Assembly: GCA_946965045.2 (NCBI GenBank)
Contig: OX337236.1
Coordinates: forward strand, 372,001-436,000
Origin: Epithemia pelagica
Taxonomy: Eukaryota > Bacillariophyta > Bacillariophyceae > Surirellales > Surirellaceae
DNA: 64,000 nucleotides
Reading direction: 5' to 3'
Shown here: one piece after another, positions 43,903-53,129 of the stretch
Layout of the letters: each line of letters opens with the position of its first letter
How positions within the stretch are numbered: the first letter of the stretch is position 1
Translations under genes and position numbers: made by a program
Notes under the pieces: model-generated
Databases searched by the model: none
Told to the model about the DNA's origin: nothing
Seen by the model: the letters and a program-made list of their open reading frames with translations, nothing else

Positions 43903-44892
43903 CTATACAATGGTGCTGATCGCAGCACGGCTGCGTACACTGGTTGACATTTTGTTATCAGACCTTTTCGGAGTCAAATCGTTTCTCTTTGGCAACATAA
44001 GGTCTGTTTCTTTTTCTTCGTCACTTTCTTCGTCCGGTTTCTTGTCTGTGCCATAGCTTTGTTGCAATCGCACGGTTACTGGACGATTGAACTGCTGCTC
44101 ATCTTCTTCACTCTCTTCGTCGTGGTCTTCAAAGTCGCGTTGACGTGGGCCAAAACGAAGGAGAACCAGCATGATTGCAGTCGAGAACATTGAGACCAAG
44201 TACAGTTCACCACCACATGCCACCCCTACCGCAGCCGAAAGCCAAAGACTCGTTGCAGTTGTTAGGCCATGGACAACGTGCTGAGAGTGGCCGGTCAATT
44301 CATCTTTCTGAGCCTCTTTGAATATAAGACCAGCACCGAGAAAGCCAACACCGGATGGAATAGCCGCAGAAATACGAGATGCGTCCCATTCCATCGGTCC
44401 GCTTAGGAAAGCAAAGGCGGAGCAAATTGTAAATAGGCAAGAGGCTAAGGATACCAAACTCATGGTTCTGGATTCCATCAAAATCATGAGTTAGAACAAT
44501 TCTTTCATCATGACGGCGATATCTCGTAGGTCAGTTTCGTACCTAATCCCCGCAGGTCGATCGGCCATTCGTCTTTCCCACCCAATCACTCCACCGAGAA
44601 CAACGGATGCCACCAAACGACGGCCAAAGTCACATTCTTCTGGCGTCAGAAACAACAAACGCCCCATCCTGACGTGCCGACATGGATAGTAAGAATAACT
44701 TGGGTTAAGGTATTCAATTGTCTTGTCTGTCAAAGTCTCATCGCAGTTGACTGGAATGAAAGGCTCAAGAACCACGATGACACTAACAGAGAGCACGAAA
44801 AGGCTGGCAAATCCATAGAATAGTCCCTTCCTCATGGAGTACTCAGTGAAGTACTTATGTCGAATTGCGTGGGCAGGAGGGTGTCCATTCAT
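43903..44892 (-). CDS. MgtC/SapB-family membrane protein, two exons
   Basis: Exon 1 ends at 44543, exon 2 is 44467-43903, and the intron 44468-44542 is 75 bp (GT-AG). Joining gives RRMADRPAGIR-TMSLVSLASCLFT, the typical MgtC family sequence, then SAAIPSGVGFLGAGLIF and GLTTATSLWLSAAVGVACGG. Bacterial MgtC is a membrane protein for growth at low Mg2+; the plant and algal role is unknown. Several hydrophobic segments are visible (including MRKGLFYGFASLFVLSVSVIVVL read as two parts), and the C-terminus is acidic with Ser/Lys-rich ends. I place the start at the ATG at 44892. The frame is open to 45135, but that stretch contains a 31-bp tandem repeat whose length is not a multiple of three, so it is probably leader. 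Confidence 0.8.
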
Positions 44893-44914
44893 CACCTCGA
44901 CAAGTTTCGTAGAC

Positions 44915-44976
44915 TCTGGATTGAACCCAGGGTCTTGAACACAAGTCTGGATTGAACCCAGGGTCTTGAACACAAG
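44915..44976. repeat. 31-bp direct repeat, two units
   Basis: Units 44915-44945 and 44946-44976 are identical (each starts TCTGGATTGAACCCAGGG) and abut each other. They lie just upstream of the preferred start of the MgtC-family gene. Confidence 0.9.
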
Positions 44977-45207
44977 GCTGTCAAAGTAACAGCAACAAAG
45001 GCCTGAATAATGGATGCCGGCGAAGACCCCGACAACAAGACACAAGACGAGAACAAGAGAATCTTTTTGGTGCGACAAAATGAGAGAGCAGCAAAGATGC
45101 AGCAAAGACATGCGCAAAGACACAAGATCAGACACCCATCATCATGATGTACTCTTTGCGCGACCATCTTTTTGGTGCGAGACCGGGGGGAGTGAAGAGT
45201 GCGCGCG

Positions 45208-45398
45208 AATGAAATCCACCGTGGCACGTGTGCGACAGTTAGATGGTGCGGCTGGCGCTTATTGGCGGGCCTGAGTGTGCACCTTGTTAGCGATAACCTT
45301 TATCCTAGAACCTTGGCCTTAGCGGTCACTCTTTTGCATGAAATCCTGAGTTGCACCCTAACCTGTGAGTTTACCGTATTGTACGACGTGTTTTATTC
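45208..45398 (+). repeat. 5' LTR (191 bp)
   Basis: Begins AATGAAATCC and ends TTTTATTC, so the usual TG...CA ends are absent, but the ends are imperfectly complementary (AATgAAA / TTTtATT). The boundary is set by the shared GGTTTATCAG start of the internal part and by the 5-bp target duplication. If the flanking CG were included the LTR would be CGAAT...ATTCG with a 4-bp duplication. Confidence 0.85.
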
Positions 45399-45414
45399 GG
45401 TTTATCAGACCCAA
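45399..45414 (+). other. Retrotransposon primer-binding site
   Basis: GGTTTATCAGACCCAA directly follows the 5' LTR and is identical to the site of the truncated element at 6061-6076. Confidence 0.6.
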
Positions 45415-45627
45415 CTTGCCAGGAAGCAATTGAGAGCCGCAACCTCGATCCATACATGCGTGCGGGTCGCATGTCGAGGTTGCGTAAGCGGGGACTTGAG
45501 CATTTGCTCACCCTAGAAAGTGTCGAGGACTGATCACCCTCGAATGTTGTCATCCCGCGACGACTGATTCTAACATGAAAACATATTGTTATTTCTTCTA
45601 TTTGAAAGTGAAAACAAATAAATCACA

Positions 45628-47064
45628 ATGGCAGCCAACGCCGACATGGAGCAAATCCTTACGTGGATCGGTTTTACCGATGGTCCCCAACGTCACCGCA
45701 TTTGTCAAGAAGGCGGTTTTGGAACGATGTCCGACTTCGTCGGTGTCACGGAAACCGATATTAGGAACATGGCCGAAAGTTTTGAGAAAAGGACGGACGC
45801 CAATGGACGCATTCTCTTCGGGATGCGCCGCATTAAATGGCTTATTGGCATTATGCACTGGGTGCAAGATTTCCTTCGTTGTTCCTTGCAACCAACCATC
45901 GCCGGCATCGCCGATGCAAACGCGTTCAAGGACGCTCTAACAACCGCCATCGATCGTGCTGAGACCCGCAAAGTGGAAGCCGAACAAGCTGACACGGTCA
46001 GCAAAGCAGCCGATCCGGGAAAGTTTAAGGATGAACGCAAGTGGCCCGATTGGGAACCCGCGTTCGTCAACTACCTTTCGACCATCCCTGGCGTAAATGG
46101 AGTACCTTTGTCGTATGTTGTCCGAGCAAATGACCAACCTGACCATGTGACTGATTTCGGTGAAGATTTCAACCGCAAGATTATCGCCTGTGCACCCTTG
46201 CATGGCACCCACTTCCGCACTGATGCGCGAAAAGTTCACCAACTCCTGAAGAACTACCTTGTCGCCGAGACCGCTGAGCAGTGGACCAAGCATCTAGCTC
46301 GTTACAGCGACGGTCGTCGTGATATGGCCGCCCTTCGTGACCACTACGCGGGCGAGGGAAACGCGAGTCGACGCATTGCGTCTGCTGACCGCATGCGTGA
46401 GAGCCTACACTACAAAAGTGAACGCTCGCTCCCTTTTACAACGTTCTTGGACCGTCTTCAGAAGATGTTTAACATCTATGAAGACGAGGGGGAGAAGTAT
46501 ACGGACGCCGCCAAGATTCGCGAGCTATTCAAGCGCGTGCAACACCCTCAGTTGCAAGACACGGTCAAGGCTCTCAAGGTTCGGTTCGATATGGACGGTC
46601 TGACCTACACTCAGGCCGCCAATCACATCGCCGCAGCCGTCAGCGAGATGCCAGAATATCAGTTGGCCCGTAAAGTGTCCTCGACGCAACGTATTCGCGG
46701 GGGAGGGTCCAGGTTTAACACACCCCAGAAATCCGGTGGAACTAAGGCGCCAAAGAGTGGAGTCCATATGCCCGATGGGACGATCTTTACCGGCTTCTAC
46801 AAGAACTGGAAAGAGCTCCCTGACGATGACAAGCAGAAAGTCATCGACGAGCGAAAGAAGAAGCAGAAAAGCGGTGGGAAACGCAAAGCATCTGAGATTA
46901 CTAGTATGGCCGAAACTCTTGTTGAAATGAAACGCCAGGTGGCGGAGTTATCTACCAATATGGCCAGTGCCACAAAGAAAGAAAACGAAGAAGAACGCGT
47001 GCCCGATGATGCCGGAAATAAGTTCGGCGGCCGCAACGAACGTGCAAATGGGAAGCGTGGGTGA
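45628..47064 (+). CDS. copia-type Gag ending at a UGA
   Basis: A 478-residue Gag-like protein. The N-terminus (FTDGPQRHRICQEGGFGTMSDFVG) and the ADRMRESLHYKSERSLPFTTFLDRLQKMF part match the layout of the Gag at 4.2-5.6 kb. A FYKNWKELPDDDKQKVIDER segment precedes a Lys/Ser-rich C-terminal tail. No CCHC knuckle is present, so RNA binding would rely on the basic tail. The stop is UGA (47062-47064), followed by CAG UUG, similar to leaky stop contexts of the CAR-YYA kind. Pol follows in the same frame. The leader from the LTR to this ATG is about 230 bp. Confidence 0.85.
   Translation: MAANADMEQILTWIGFTDGPQRHRICQEGGFGTMSDFVGVTETDIRNMAESFEKRTDANGRILFGMRRIKWLIGIMHWVQDFLRCSLQPTIAGIADANAFKDALTTAIDRAETRKVEAEQADTVSKAADPGKFKDERKWPDWEPAFVNYLSTIPGVNGVPLSYVVRANDQPDHVTDFGEDFNRKIIACAPLHGTHFRTDARKVHQLLKNYLVAETAEQWTKHLARYSDGRRDMAALRDHYAGEGNASRRIASADRMRESLHYKSERSLPFTTFLDRLQKMFNIYEDEGEKYTDAAKIRELFKRVQHPQLQDTVKALKVRFDMDGLTYTQAANHIAAAVSEMPEYQLARKVSSTQRIRGGGSRFNTPQKSGGTKAPKSGVHMPDGTIFTGFYKNWKELPDDDKQKVIDERKKKQKSGGKRKASEITSMAETLVEMKRQVAELSTNMASATKKENEEERVPDDAGNKFGGRNERANGKRG
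47062..47064 (+). other. In-frame UGA between gag and pol
   Basis: This is the only stop codon in the frame between 45628 and 51231. The equivalent UGA in the truncated element is at 4161-4159. Context here is UGG-G UGA CAG UUG; there it is GUG UGA CGA GAU. Confidence 0.9.
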
Positions 47065-50000
47065 CAGTTGCCCTCCCTGCTTGTGTGGTACTTGTTTAAA
47101 TTCGTGAGTTATCTCTGTATACGAATTGTTGTACCATTTATGTCGCGAGTAGGGAGACCACGTACCATTAGTCGAATCGTATCGTCCGCAAGGTCGAGCA
47201 CTCAGCATCGTGAAAAAGGAAAAAGAAGCAGAGAAGAAATGACCGCTGGTCGTTTGGAATTTGACACACATGCGGACACGATTGTCCTGGGTGCGAATTG
47301 TGTAATCCTGTCTTATACAGGCAAGGAATGCGATGTGTCTCCGTACACCGAAACTTATGAGTCCATCAAGAATGTGCCAGTGGTGTCAGGAGCGACATTA
47401 TGGACCAATAAAACTGACGGCCAGGAATTCATCCTGGTGTTCAACGAGGCACTGTGGATGGGTGACCAGTTGGGTCACACCTTGGTAAACCCCAATCAAG
47501 TCCGGGCTTACGGCATCCCAGTACAAGACAATCCTTATAACGGACAGGAGGCATTATCCATCGCCCATCATGAGGTAACGATACCGTTTAACACGGACGG
47601 CACCATTATTTACTGCGACACAAGGACGCCGACACAAAAAGAACTTGAAGCATTGCCCCATATCCACTTGTCGTCGCCACATGACTGGGATCCACACGAT
47701 ATCAAGTTTCCCTGCGTAGACCACGATGGCGATCGCGAAGTGTCCGTTATCAGGACTGACTTTCCATTCCAGGGGACTGTCTTCGACCAAGAGGAAGTTA
47801 CAAAACGGATCGTCGCCTCCGTGCAGATTGGGGAGGCCGGATTGCAGCCAGAATTCTTTCCTCGCACTGATATTCCAGCCGAAAGAACATTCATTTCCAA
47901 AGAGAGACGTGGTACCGTCACTGCACAGTCGTTGAGCGAACGTTGGTTTATCGGTCTGTCACAAGCCAAAAAGACTTTGGCTTCGACCACACAACGAATG
48001 ATACGGTCAGCAATATTGCCCATGGCAAGAAGATACCGTGCAGACCGCATGTTTGAACGGCCCAGAATCAAGGGAGTGGTATACACAGATACCATGGACG
48101 GTCAATATAAATCTCTGGATGGTAACGGGCATGCACAGGTATTTGCAAATAAAGATTTCTTTGCGGTTGCATACCCCATCGAGAAGAAAAGTGGAGCAGG
48201 AGACGCTCTCAAACAATTCATTAGTGATTACGGGGTCCCGGATACAATCCTGTGTGATGGATCGAAAGAACAGACGGGCAAACGGACGACGTTCCGCGAG
48301 TTAGTCCGCAAGCATGCAATTGATTTGCAAGTGACTGAACCTTATCGGCACAATCAATCTAAGGTTGAGGGTGTGATTCGCGAAATCCGCAAGCGTTGGT
48401 TCCGAGTCATGCACAAACAGCGGGTTCCCCGAAGACTTTGGGACTACGGGATTCGTTGGGTCTGCGAGACCATGCAGAGGACTGCACGCATGTCAGGGGA
48501 CTTGGATGGGCGCACGAGTCTAGAAGGTCTGACCGGTGAGACACCCGACATATCTGAGTACCTCGATTTTACCTTCTATGATTGGTGTTGGTATAACGAC
48601 AACGCCGGCCTTGGCACTACAAGACTCGGTCGATGGCTAGGTGTGGCCCATAGAGTGGGTAGCTTGATGTCCTACTGGATACTGACAGAGCAAGGCCGGG
48701 TAGTTTCCCGAACTACCGTCACTAGAGTTACTACCCTTGAACAACAAGAAGCAAGTACAGTTCGTCGTTGTAATGAGTTTGATCAAGGGATCAAGGAGAA
48801 ACTGCATGATTCCGCCCATTTCATTGTCGATGGCGGCAAAACCACACCGAATGACTGGGATCTCCCGCCTCTCGATCATGACCCGGACTTCCATGCTGAG
48901 TTTCATGAAGTAGTGTCCAATGATGAGGTCAAGGAGGCCGATGAGGAGTTCACCCCGGAGGTCTTCAACGACACTTACGTGAACATGGAAGTGGCAATCC
49001 CGAAAGGGGACGAAACGCATCCCATGTTAGCACGAGTCACCAAAAGGCTACGAGATAAGGATGGTTTACCCATCGGCACGGCGCATGACAACCCGATATT
49101 AGACACCCGCATGTATGAAGTGGAATACCAGGATGGGACCAAGGCAGCACTTGCAGCCAATCATATCGCCGAGAACTTGTTTTCCCAAATCGATGACGAT
49201 GGTCATCGGCAAGTCCTGTTAGATGAGATTATCGATCATCGGACGAATGGGCAAGAAGTGAAGCAACAGGACGCCTTTGTCACGCTACGAAACGGCAACC
49301 AGCGCCGACGAGAGACCACGGTAGGCTGGGAATTGCTGGTTCAGTGGAAAGACGGGTCAACCAACTGGATCGCCTTGAAAGACATCAAGGAGTCATACCC
49401 TGTGCAGGTGTCAGAGTACGCTGTGGCATCCAAAATCTCTATGGAGCCTGCTTTCGCGTGGTGGGTTCCAAAGGTGTTGAAGAAGCGAAACCGCATCATC
49501 GCAAAGTTGAAGTCAAAATATTGGTTAAGAACCCATAAGTTTGGGATCAGGATACCCAAGTCCGTCGAGGAAGCCAAGGAGTTGGACAGAAAAAATGGCA
49601 ACACCTTATGGTGGGATGCGATCTGTAAAGAGATGCGGAATGTGCGACCAGGTTTTGAGATCTGGGAGAAATCTCAAGGGGACATCCCGATCGGTTATCA
49701 AGAAATTAAGTGCCATATCGTCTTCGACGTAAAAATGGGAGAGAACTTCCGAAGAAAAGCGAGATTTGTGGCAGGGGGACATCTGACTGAGACGCCAACC
49801 TCGTTGACGTATTCCTCAGTGGTATCCCGTGACTCCGTTAGAATTGCCCTCCTCATTGCAGCACTTAACGACCTAAACGTATCAGCATGTGACATCCAGA
49901 ATGCCTATCTGACGGCGGATTGTCAAGAGAAAATCTGGTTCAGGGCTGGACCTGAGCTAGGGTCCGAGGAAGGATCCATCATGATTATCAAGAAGGCTCT

Positions 50001-51231
50001 GTACGGGCTAAAGTCCAGTGGTGCGGCATTTCGGGCCCACCTAGCTGAAACGCTTTATGACATAGGATTCAAGCCATCTAAAGCAGACCCTGACTTCTGG
50101 ATGAGACCAGCGGTGAAACCAGATGGGTTTAAGTATTACGAATACGTTCTATGCTATGTGGACGATCTACTGGCTATCTCACACGACTCGAAGCGAGTGT
50201 TGCAGCGTGTCCAGGCCGTATTCAAGTTGAAAGATGATAAGATAGAGCCGCCGGATATGTATCTTGGTGCTCAGCTTGGAAAGATGGATTTCGACGGTAT
50301 AAATGGATGGTATATCTCCTCGGAGAAGTATGTTAAGGCCGCTTTGGAGAATATCGAGAAGCAGTTAGCAGAGAACGGGCAGAGACTACCCACCAAGTGC
50401 AAGACGCCCTTCACTTACGGGTATCGTCCAGAGAATGATACAAGTCCAGAGCTCAAGGCCGACGGGATTCAAAAGTTTCAGGAACTGATCGGCATATTGC
50501 GTTGGGCAGTAGAGCTGGGACGTGTCGATATATTGCTCGAGACCTCCATGTTATCGACACATCTATCTGTGCCACGAGAGGGGCATTTGCAACAGGCGTA
50601 TGCAATGTTCGGGTACTTGAAAGCTAATCCAAAGCGCAGATTGTTCTTTGACCCAAGTCATCCGGATATTGATGAGCGATCATTTGCAGAATATGACTGG
50701 TATGACTTTTATCGTGATGCGAAGGAACCTATTCCACCTGACATGCCAGAACCGCGCGGGCATTCGGTATCAACCCATTGCTTCGTGGATGCGGATCATG
50801 CGAGCAACAAAGTCACTCGCAGGTCGCAGACTGGTTTATTGATGTTTGTAAATCGGGCACCGATCACCTGGTATAGCAAACGGCAGAATACCGTTGAAAC
50901 CAGTACGTTCGGGAGTGAATTCATAGCAATGCGGACAGCCGTGGAGCACATCGAAGGGTTGCGATACAAGTTGAGGATGTTTGGTATCCCGATCGAGGGG
51001 CCAACGAATGTTTTTTGTGACAACGAGGCAGTCTTCAAGAATGCATCGATTCCGGATTCGACATTAAAGAAGAAGCATACATCGATTTGTTACCACAGGG
51101 CCAGAGAGGCCGTGGCAGCGAGGACCATGAGAGTGGCCAAGGAAGGAACGGCAACGAACTTGTCGGACTTATTCACAAAGCCGTTGTCAGATGAAAGAAG
51201 GGATTTCTTATTGAAGCGGTTCACTTACTGA
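47065..51231 (+). CDS. copia-type Pol: protease, integrase, chromo-like segment, RT, RNase H
   Basis: Continues the gag frame directly after the UGA; the first ATG is at 47140. With numbering from 47068: protease FDTHADT (D66); integrase D341 (VYTDT), D397 (LCDGSKE) and E434 (SKVEGVIRE); then a 45-residue segment near 750-790 (GWELLVQWKDGSTNWIALKD) resembling a chromodomain core; reverse transcriptase with YVDD at 1030-1033; and RNase H beginning FVDADHA (D1241/D1243) and containing SKRQNTVETST and FCDNEA. It ends TNLSDLFTKPLSDERRDFLLKRF, the usual copia end. All domains are complete. The stretch after integrase is acidic and Asp/Glu-rich. Confidence 0.95.
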   Translation, partial: QLPSLLVWYLFKFVSYLCIRIVVPFMSRVGRPRTISRIVSSARSSTQHREKGKRSREEMTAGRLEFDTHADTIVLGANCVILSYTGKECDVSPYTETYESIKNVPVVSGATLWTNKTDGQEFILVFNEALWMGDQLGHTLVNPNQVRAYGIPVQDNPYNGQEALSIAHHEVTIPFNTDGTIIYCDTRTPTQKELEALPHIHLSSPHDWDPHDIKFPCVDHDGDREVSVIRTDFPFQGTVFDQEEVTKRIVASVQIGEAGLQPEFFPRTDIPAERTFISKERRGTVTAQSLSERWFIGLSQAKKTLASTTQRMIRSAILPMARRYRADRMFERPRIKGVVYTDTMDGQYKSLDGNGHAQVFANKDFFAVAYPIEKKSGAGDALKQFISDYGVPDTILCDGSKEQTGKRTTFRELVRKHAIDLQVTEPYRHNQSKVEGVIREIRKRWFRVMHKQRVPRRLWDYGIRWVCETMQRTARMSGDLDGRTSLEGLTGETPDISEYLDFTFYDWCWYNDNAGLGTTRLGRWLGVAHRVGSLMSYWILTEQGRVVSRTTVTRVTTLEQQEASTVRRCNEFDQGIKEKLHDSAHFIVDGGKTTPNDWDLPPLDHDPDFHAEFHEVVSNDEVKEADEEFTPEVFNDTYVNMEVAIPKGDETHPMLARVTKRLRDKDGLPIGTAHDNPILDTRMYEVEYQDGTKAALAANHIAENLFSQIDDDGHRQVLLDEIIDHRTNGQEVKQQDAFVTLRNGNQRRRETTVGWELLVQWKDGSTNWIALKDIKESYPVQVSEYAVASKISMEPAFAWWVPKVLKKRNRIIAKLKSKYWLRTHKFGIRIPKSVEEAKELDRKNGNTLWWDAICKEMRNVRPGFEIWEKSQGDIPIGYQEIKCHIVFDVKMGENFRRKARFVAGGHLTETPTSLTYSSVVSRDSVRIALLIAALNDLNVSACDIQNAYLTADCQEKIWFRAGPELGSEEGSIMIIKKALYGLKSSGAAFRAHLAETLYDIGFKPSKADPDFWMRPAVKPDGFKYYEYVLCYVDDLLAISHDSKRVLQRVQAVFKLKDDKIEPPDMYLGAQLGKMDFDGINGWYISSEKYVKAALENIEKQLAENGQRLPTKCKTPFTYGYRPENDTSPELKADGIQKFQELIGILRWAVELGRVDILLETSMLSTHLSVPREGHLQQAYAMFGYLKANPKRRLFFDPSHPDIDERSFAEYDWYDFYRDAKEPIPPDMPEPRGHSVSTHCFVDADHASNKVTRRSQTGLLMFVNRAPITWYSKRQNTVETSTFGSEFIAMRTAVEHIEGLRYKLRMFGIPIEGPTNVFCDNEAVFKNASIPDSTLKKKHTSICYHRAREAVAARTMRVAKEGTATNLSDLFTKPLSDERRDFLLKRFTY

Positions 51232-51275
51232 ATGACATCGGGGCGAATTTATGAGAACGCAGGTCTCATATCTTC

Positions 51276-51282
51276 GAGGGGA
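51276..51282 (+). other. Polypurine tract candidate
   Basis: GAGGGGA lies three bases before the 3' LTR, the position where second-strand priming occurs in LTR retrotransposons. Confidence 0.5.
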
Positions 51283-51285
51283 CCG

Positions 51286-51476
51286 AATGAAATCCACCGT
51301 GGCACGTGTGCGACAGTTAGATGGTGCGGCTGGCGCTTATTGGCGGGCCTGAGTGTGCACCTTGTTAGCGATAACCTTTATCCTAGAACCTTGGCCTTAG
51401 CGGTCACTCTTTTGCATGAAATCCTGAGTTGCACCCTAACCTGTGAGTTTACCGTATTGTACGACGTGTTTTATTC
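51286..51476 (+). repeat. 3' LTR (191 bp)
   Basis: Identical to the 5' LTR over its whole length. Followed by GCGCG, the second copy of the target duplication. Confidence 0.85.
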
Positions 51477-51754
51477 GCGCGGGGGAGGAAGGTTACATAG
51501 CATGTCGCTAAAAGGATGGCATCCTCGATATACTGACAGAACACAAATAGCGTACACGGACAACTGTCATCTCGTCATTACGGACATTCTGGGTTTTGGT
51601 TGTTCTCACAAGGAGTGTTGAAACTTCGATCCCCTCGAACCATGGTACAAACATGCATTGCATCACCACGGCGGGGCTGCAACATAACATACACAATCGC
51701 CCAAACAGCAACAAACAACGCTAGCAAGAACAATCAAGTCTCGTGTCTACAAAC

Positions 51755-52219
51755 ATGCCAACAGACGAGGCAAAAGTCTTAGCTCATCGCGAGTGGGGAA
51801 GTGAACTGGGCGAAGGATGGCCTGTGGTTGGCATCGATTTCGGAGATAGGGACATGATGAACGACATCTATGAGCATTTAGGGATCCAAAATGATTCCAG
51901 GAGCCGCGCGCAGTTCCGTGCCTACATTAATGAACAGCAGCAACAGCAGCAGCATCATCATGAGAAGGATCCCTACGAGACTCGGCGTATGACGTCTCAA
52001 CCAGAAAAATATAAGCTGTCTCCCACCCTCATGAGGGCTCTTCAAAAGCTAAAGAACAAACACATAGATTTGAATGACCTTCCAATGGACAACGAACACA
52101 AAGAATGGAGCAATGTTGAAACAAGAGCAGAGTTTTCGCCTCTTGAATTGTCAGCAGTGCAGAACTATCGGAAAAGACTGAATAAAGAGCAACATGACCC
52201 GAAGATGTTGACCTTGTAA
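51755..52219 (+). CDS. Small hydrophilic protein of unknown function
   Basis: A 154-residue frame starting at the ATG at 51755 (MPTDEAKV). It is charged, with a Gln run and a His run near residues 64-75, and a helical C-terminal half (LSPTLMRALQKLKNKHIDLNDL). No signal peptide, membrane segment or known domain is seen. It follows the 3' LTR closely, so its promoter region may contain retroelement sequence. It could be the host gene broken by neighbouring events, because the P-loop fragment follows it on the same strand. Confidence 0.45.
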   Translation: MPTDEAKVLAHREWGSELGEGWPVVGIDFGDRDMMNDIYEHLGIQNDSRSRAQFRAYINEQQQQQQHHHEKDPYETRRMTSQPEKYKLSPTLMRALQKLKNKHIDLNDLPMDNEHKEWSNVETRAEFSPLELSAVQNYRKRLNKEQHDPKMLTL

Positions 52220-52289
52220 TCCGAAACTATGAATCTAAAAAACGCCAGCCATTTTCCTCTACGAGGCTAAATTCCAACATCTCCACACT

Positions 52290-52677
52290 GTATCAGTATA
52301 AGGATCGACCGGATTTTCTTACTTTCCGCCTGGGCGAACAGAACTACAGCGACGATGCGACACGTGCTGGCATTCTAAAAGCTATGGAGAAAGCACCAGT
52401 CTACGTGACAGGAGTCTTGGGAGCAGGGAAAACTCGAACAGTGTTGGAACTGCTATCCGCCCATTGGGGTGTGCACTTCAGTGCTGGCATGTACCTTGCT
52501 AGGAGTCCCCGGCATATCATTGTTGATCAATCGTTTTCTGTAGGCATGTACGGAAAAGAGGACAAAAAGAGAACCAACAACCAATACCATTGCGGTGAGC
52601 CAGCTCCCATTTCTGCTGCCTTACTCCTAGTAGAGAGAGGAATACCTCAAAGTCATAGCAATAGGACTTCTCCTTGA
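52290..52677 (+). pseudogene. P-loop NTPase fragment
   Basis: Translation around 52384 gives a short protein part with LGEQNYSDDATRAGILKAME, then VYVTGVLGAGKTRTVLELLSAHWG, which holds a Walker A motif (GAGKT). The frame is open upstream of the ATG at 52384 through codons for RPDFLTF but ends at 52677, far too early for a Walker B or sensor part. This start-of-NTPase layout occurs in CRN/STAND-type ATPases, but the piece is too short to assign a family. It looks like a decayed remnant. Confidence 0.4.
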
Positions 52678-53129
52678 GTACTCCAATGAAATGTGGGAAA
52701 TACCACGAACCTCTAGGAACCCTGTGCCTTGCCCCAAAAATGCCCATCATGGTTGACGTATGAACTGTAAGCTAAATAAGCATGATTTACTTTTGCATCA
52801 ACCTCGGTCATGTACCGACAGGTGTACAAATCTAGATCAGACATTCAACCAATTCCCAACGAAGAGTCTACATAGCGAGTCCAAAGGCTACCGCCCAAAG
52901 TAAAGGAATGAAGCGCTCCGGTAGCGCCGATCGCTTGTCACTGAATGGCTCATTGGAGTATTAGATTGCAAGAGTTTCCCATTCATGCAGTTTGGACCCT
53001 TCCAACTGAAATGTGGATCAAGAGGCGGCCCAAAGCAGAAAAGATGATATCCGAGATCAATGTCTCATCATGATGGATTGATTATCTATCGACCAGACAC
53101 TCCAAAGGTGTACTTGAATACATATGGGC
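52678..53129. other. Intergenic, no gene seen
   Basis: About 450 bp between the NTPase fragment and the 3' end of the MPS1-type kinase gene. Short frames only. Confidence 0.5.

Larger units (their letters stand above)
45208..51476 (+). mobile_element. Complete Ty1/copia-like retrotransposon with identical LTRs
   Basis: Consists of a 191-bp 5' LTR (45208-45398), primer-binding site, leader, gag, in-frame UGA, full pol (protease, integrase, reverse transcriptase, RNase H), a purine stretch and a 191-bp 3' LTR (51286-51476). The LTRs are identical base for base on reading. The flanking GCGCG (45203-45207 and 51477-51481) forms a 5-bp target duplication. All enzymatic motifs are intact and no stop other than the gag UGA interrupts the frame from 45628 to 51231, so the copy is young and may be mobile. 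It sits 316 bp upstream of the preferred MgtC start and about 270 bp before the small gene at 51755. Confidence 0.95.
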
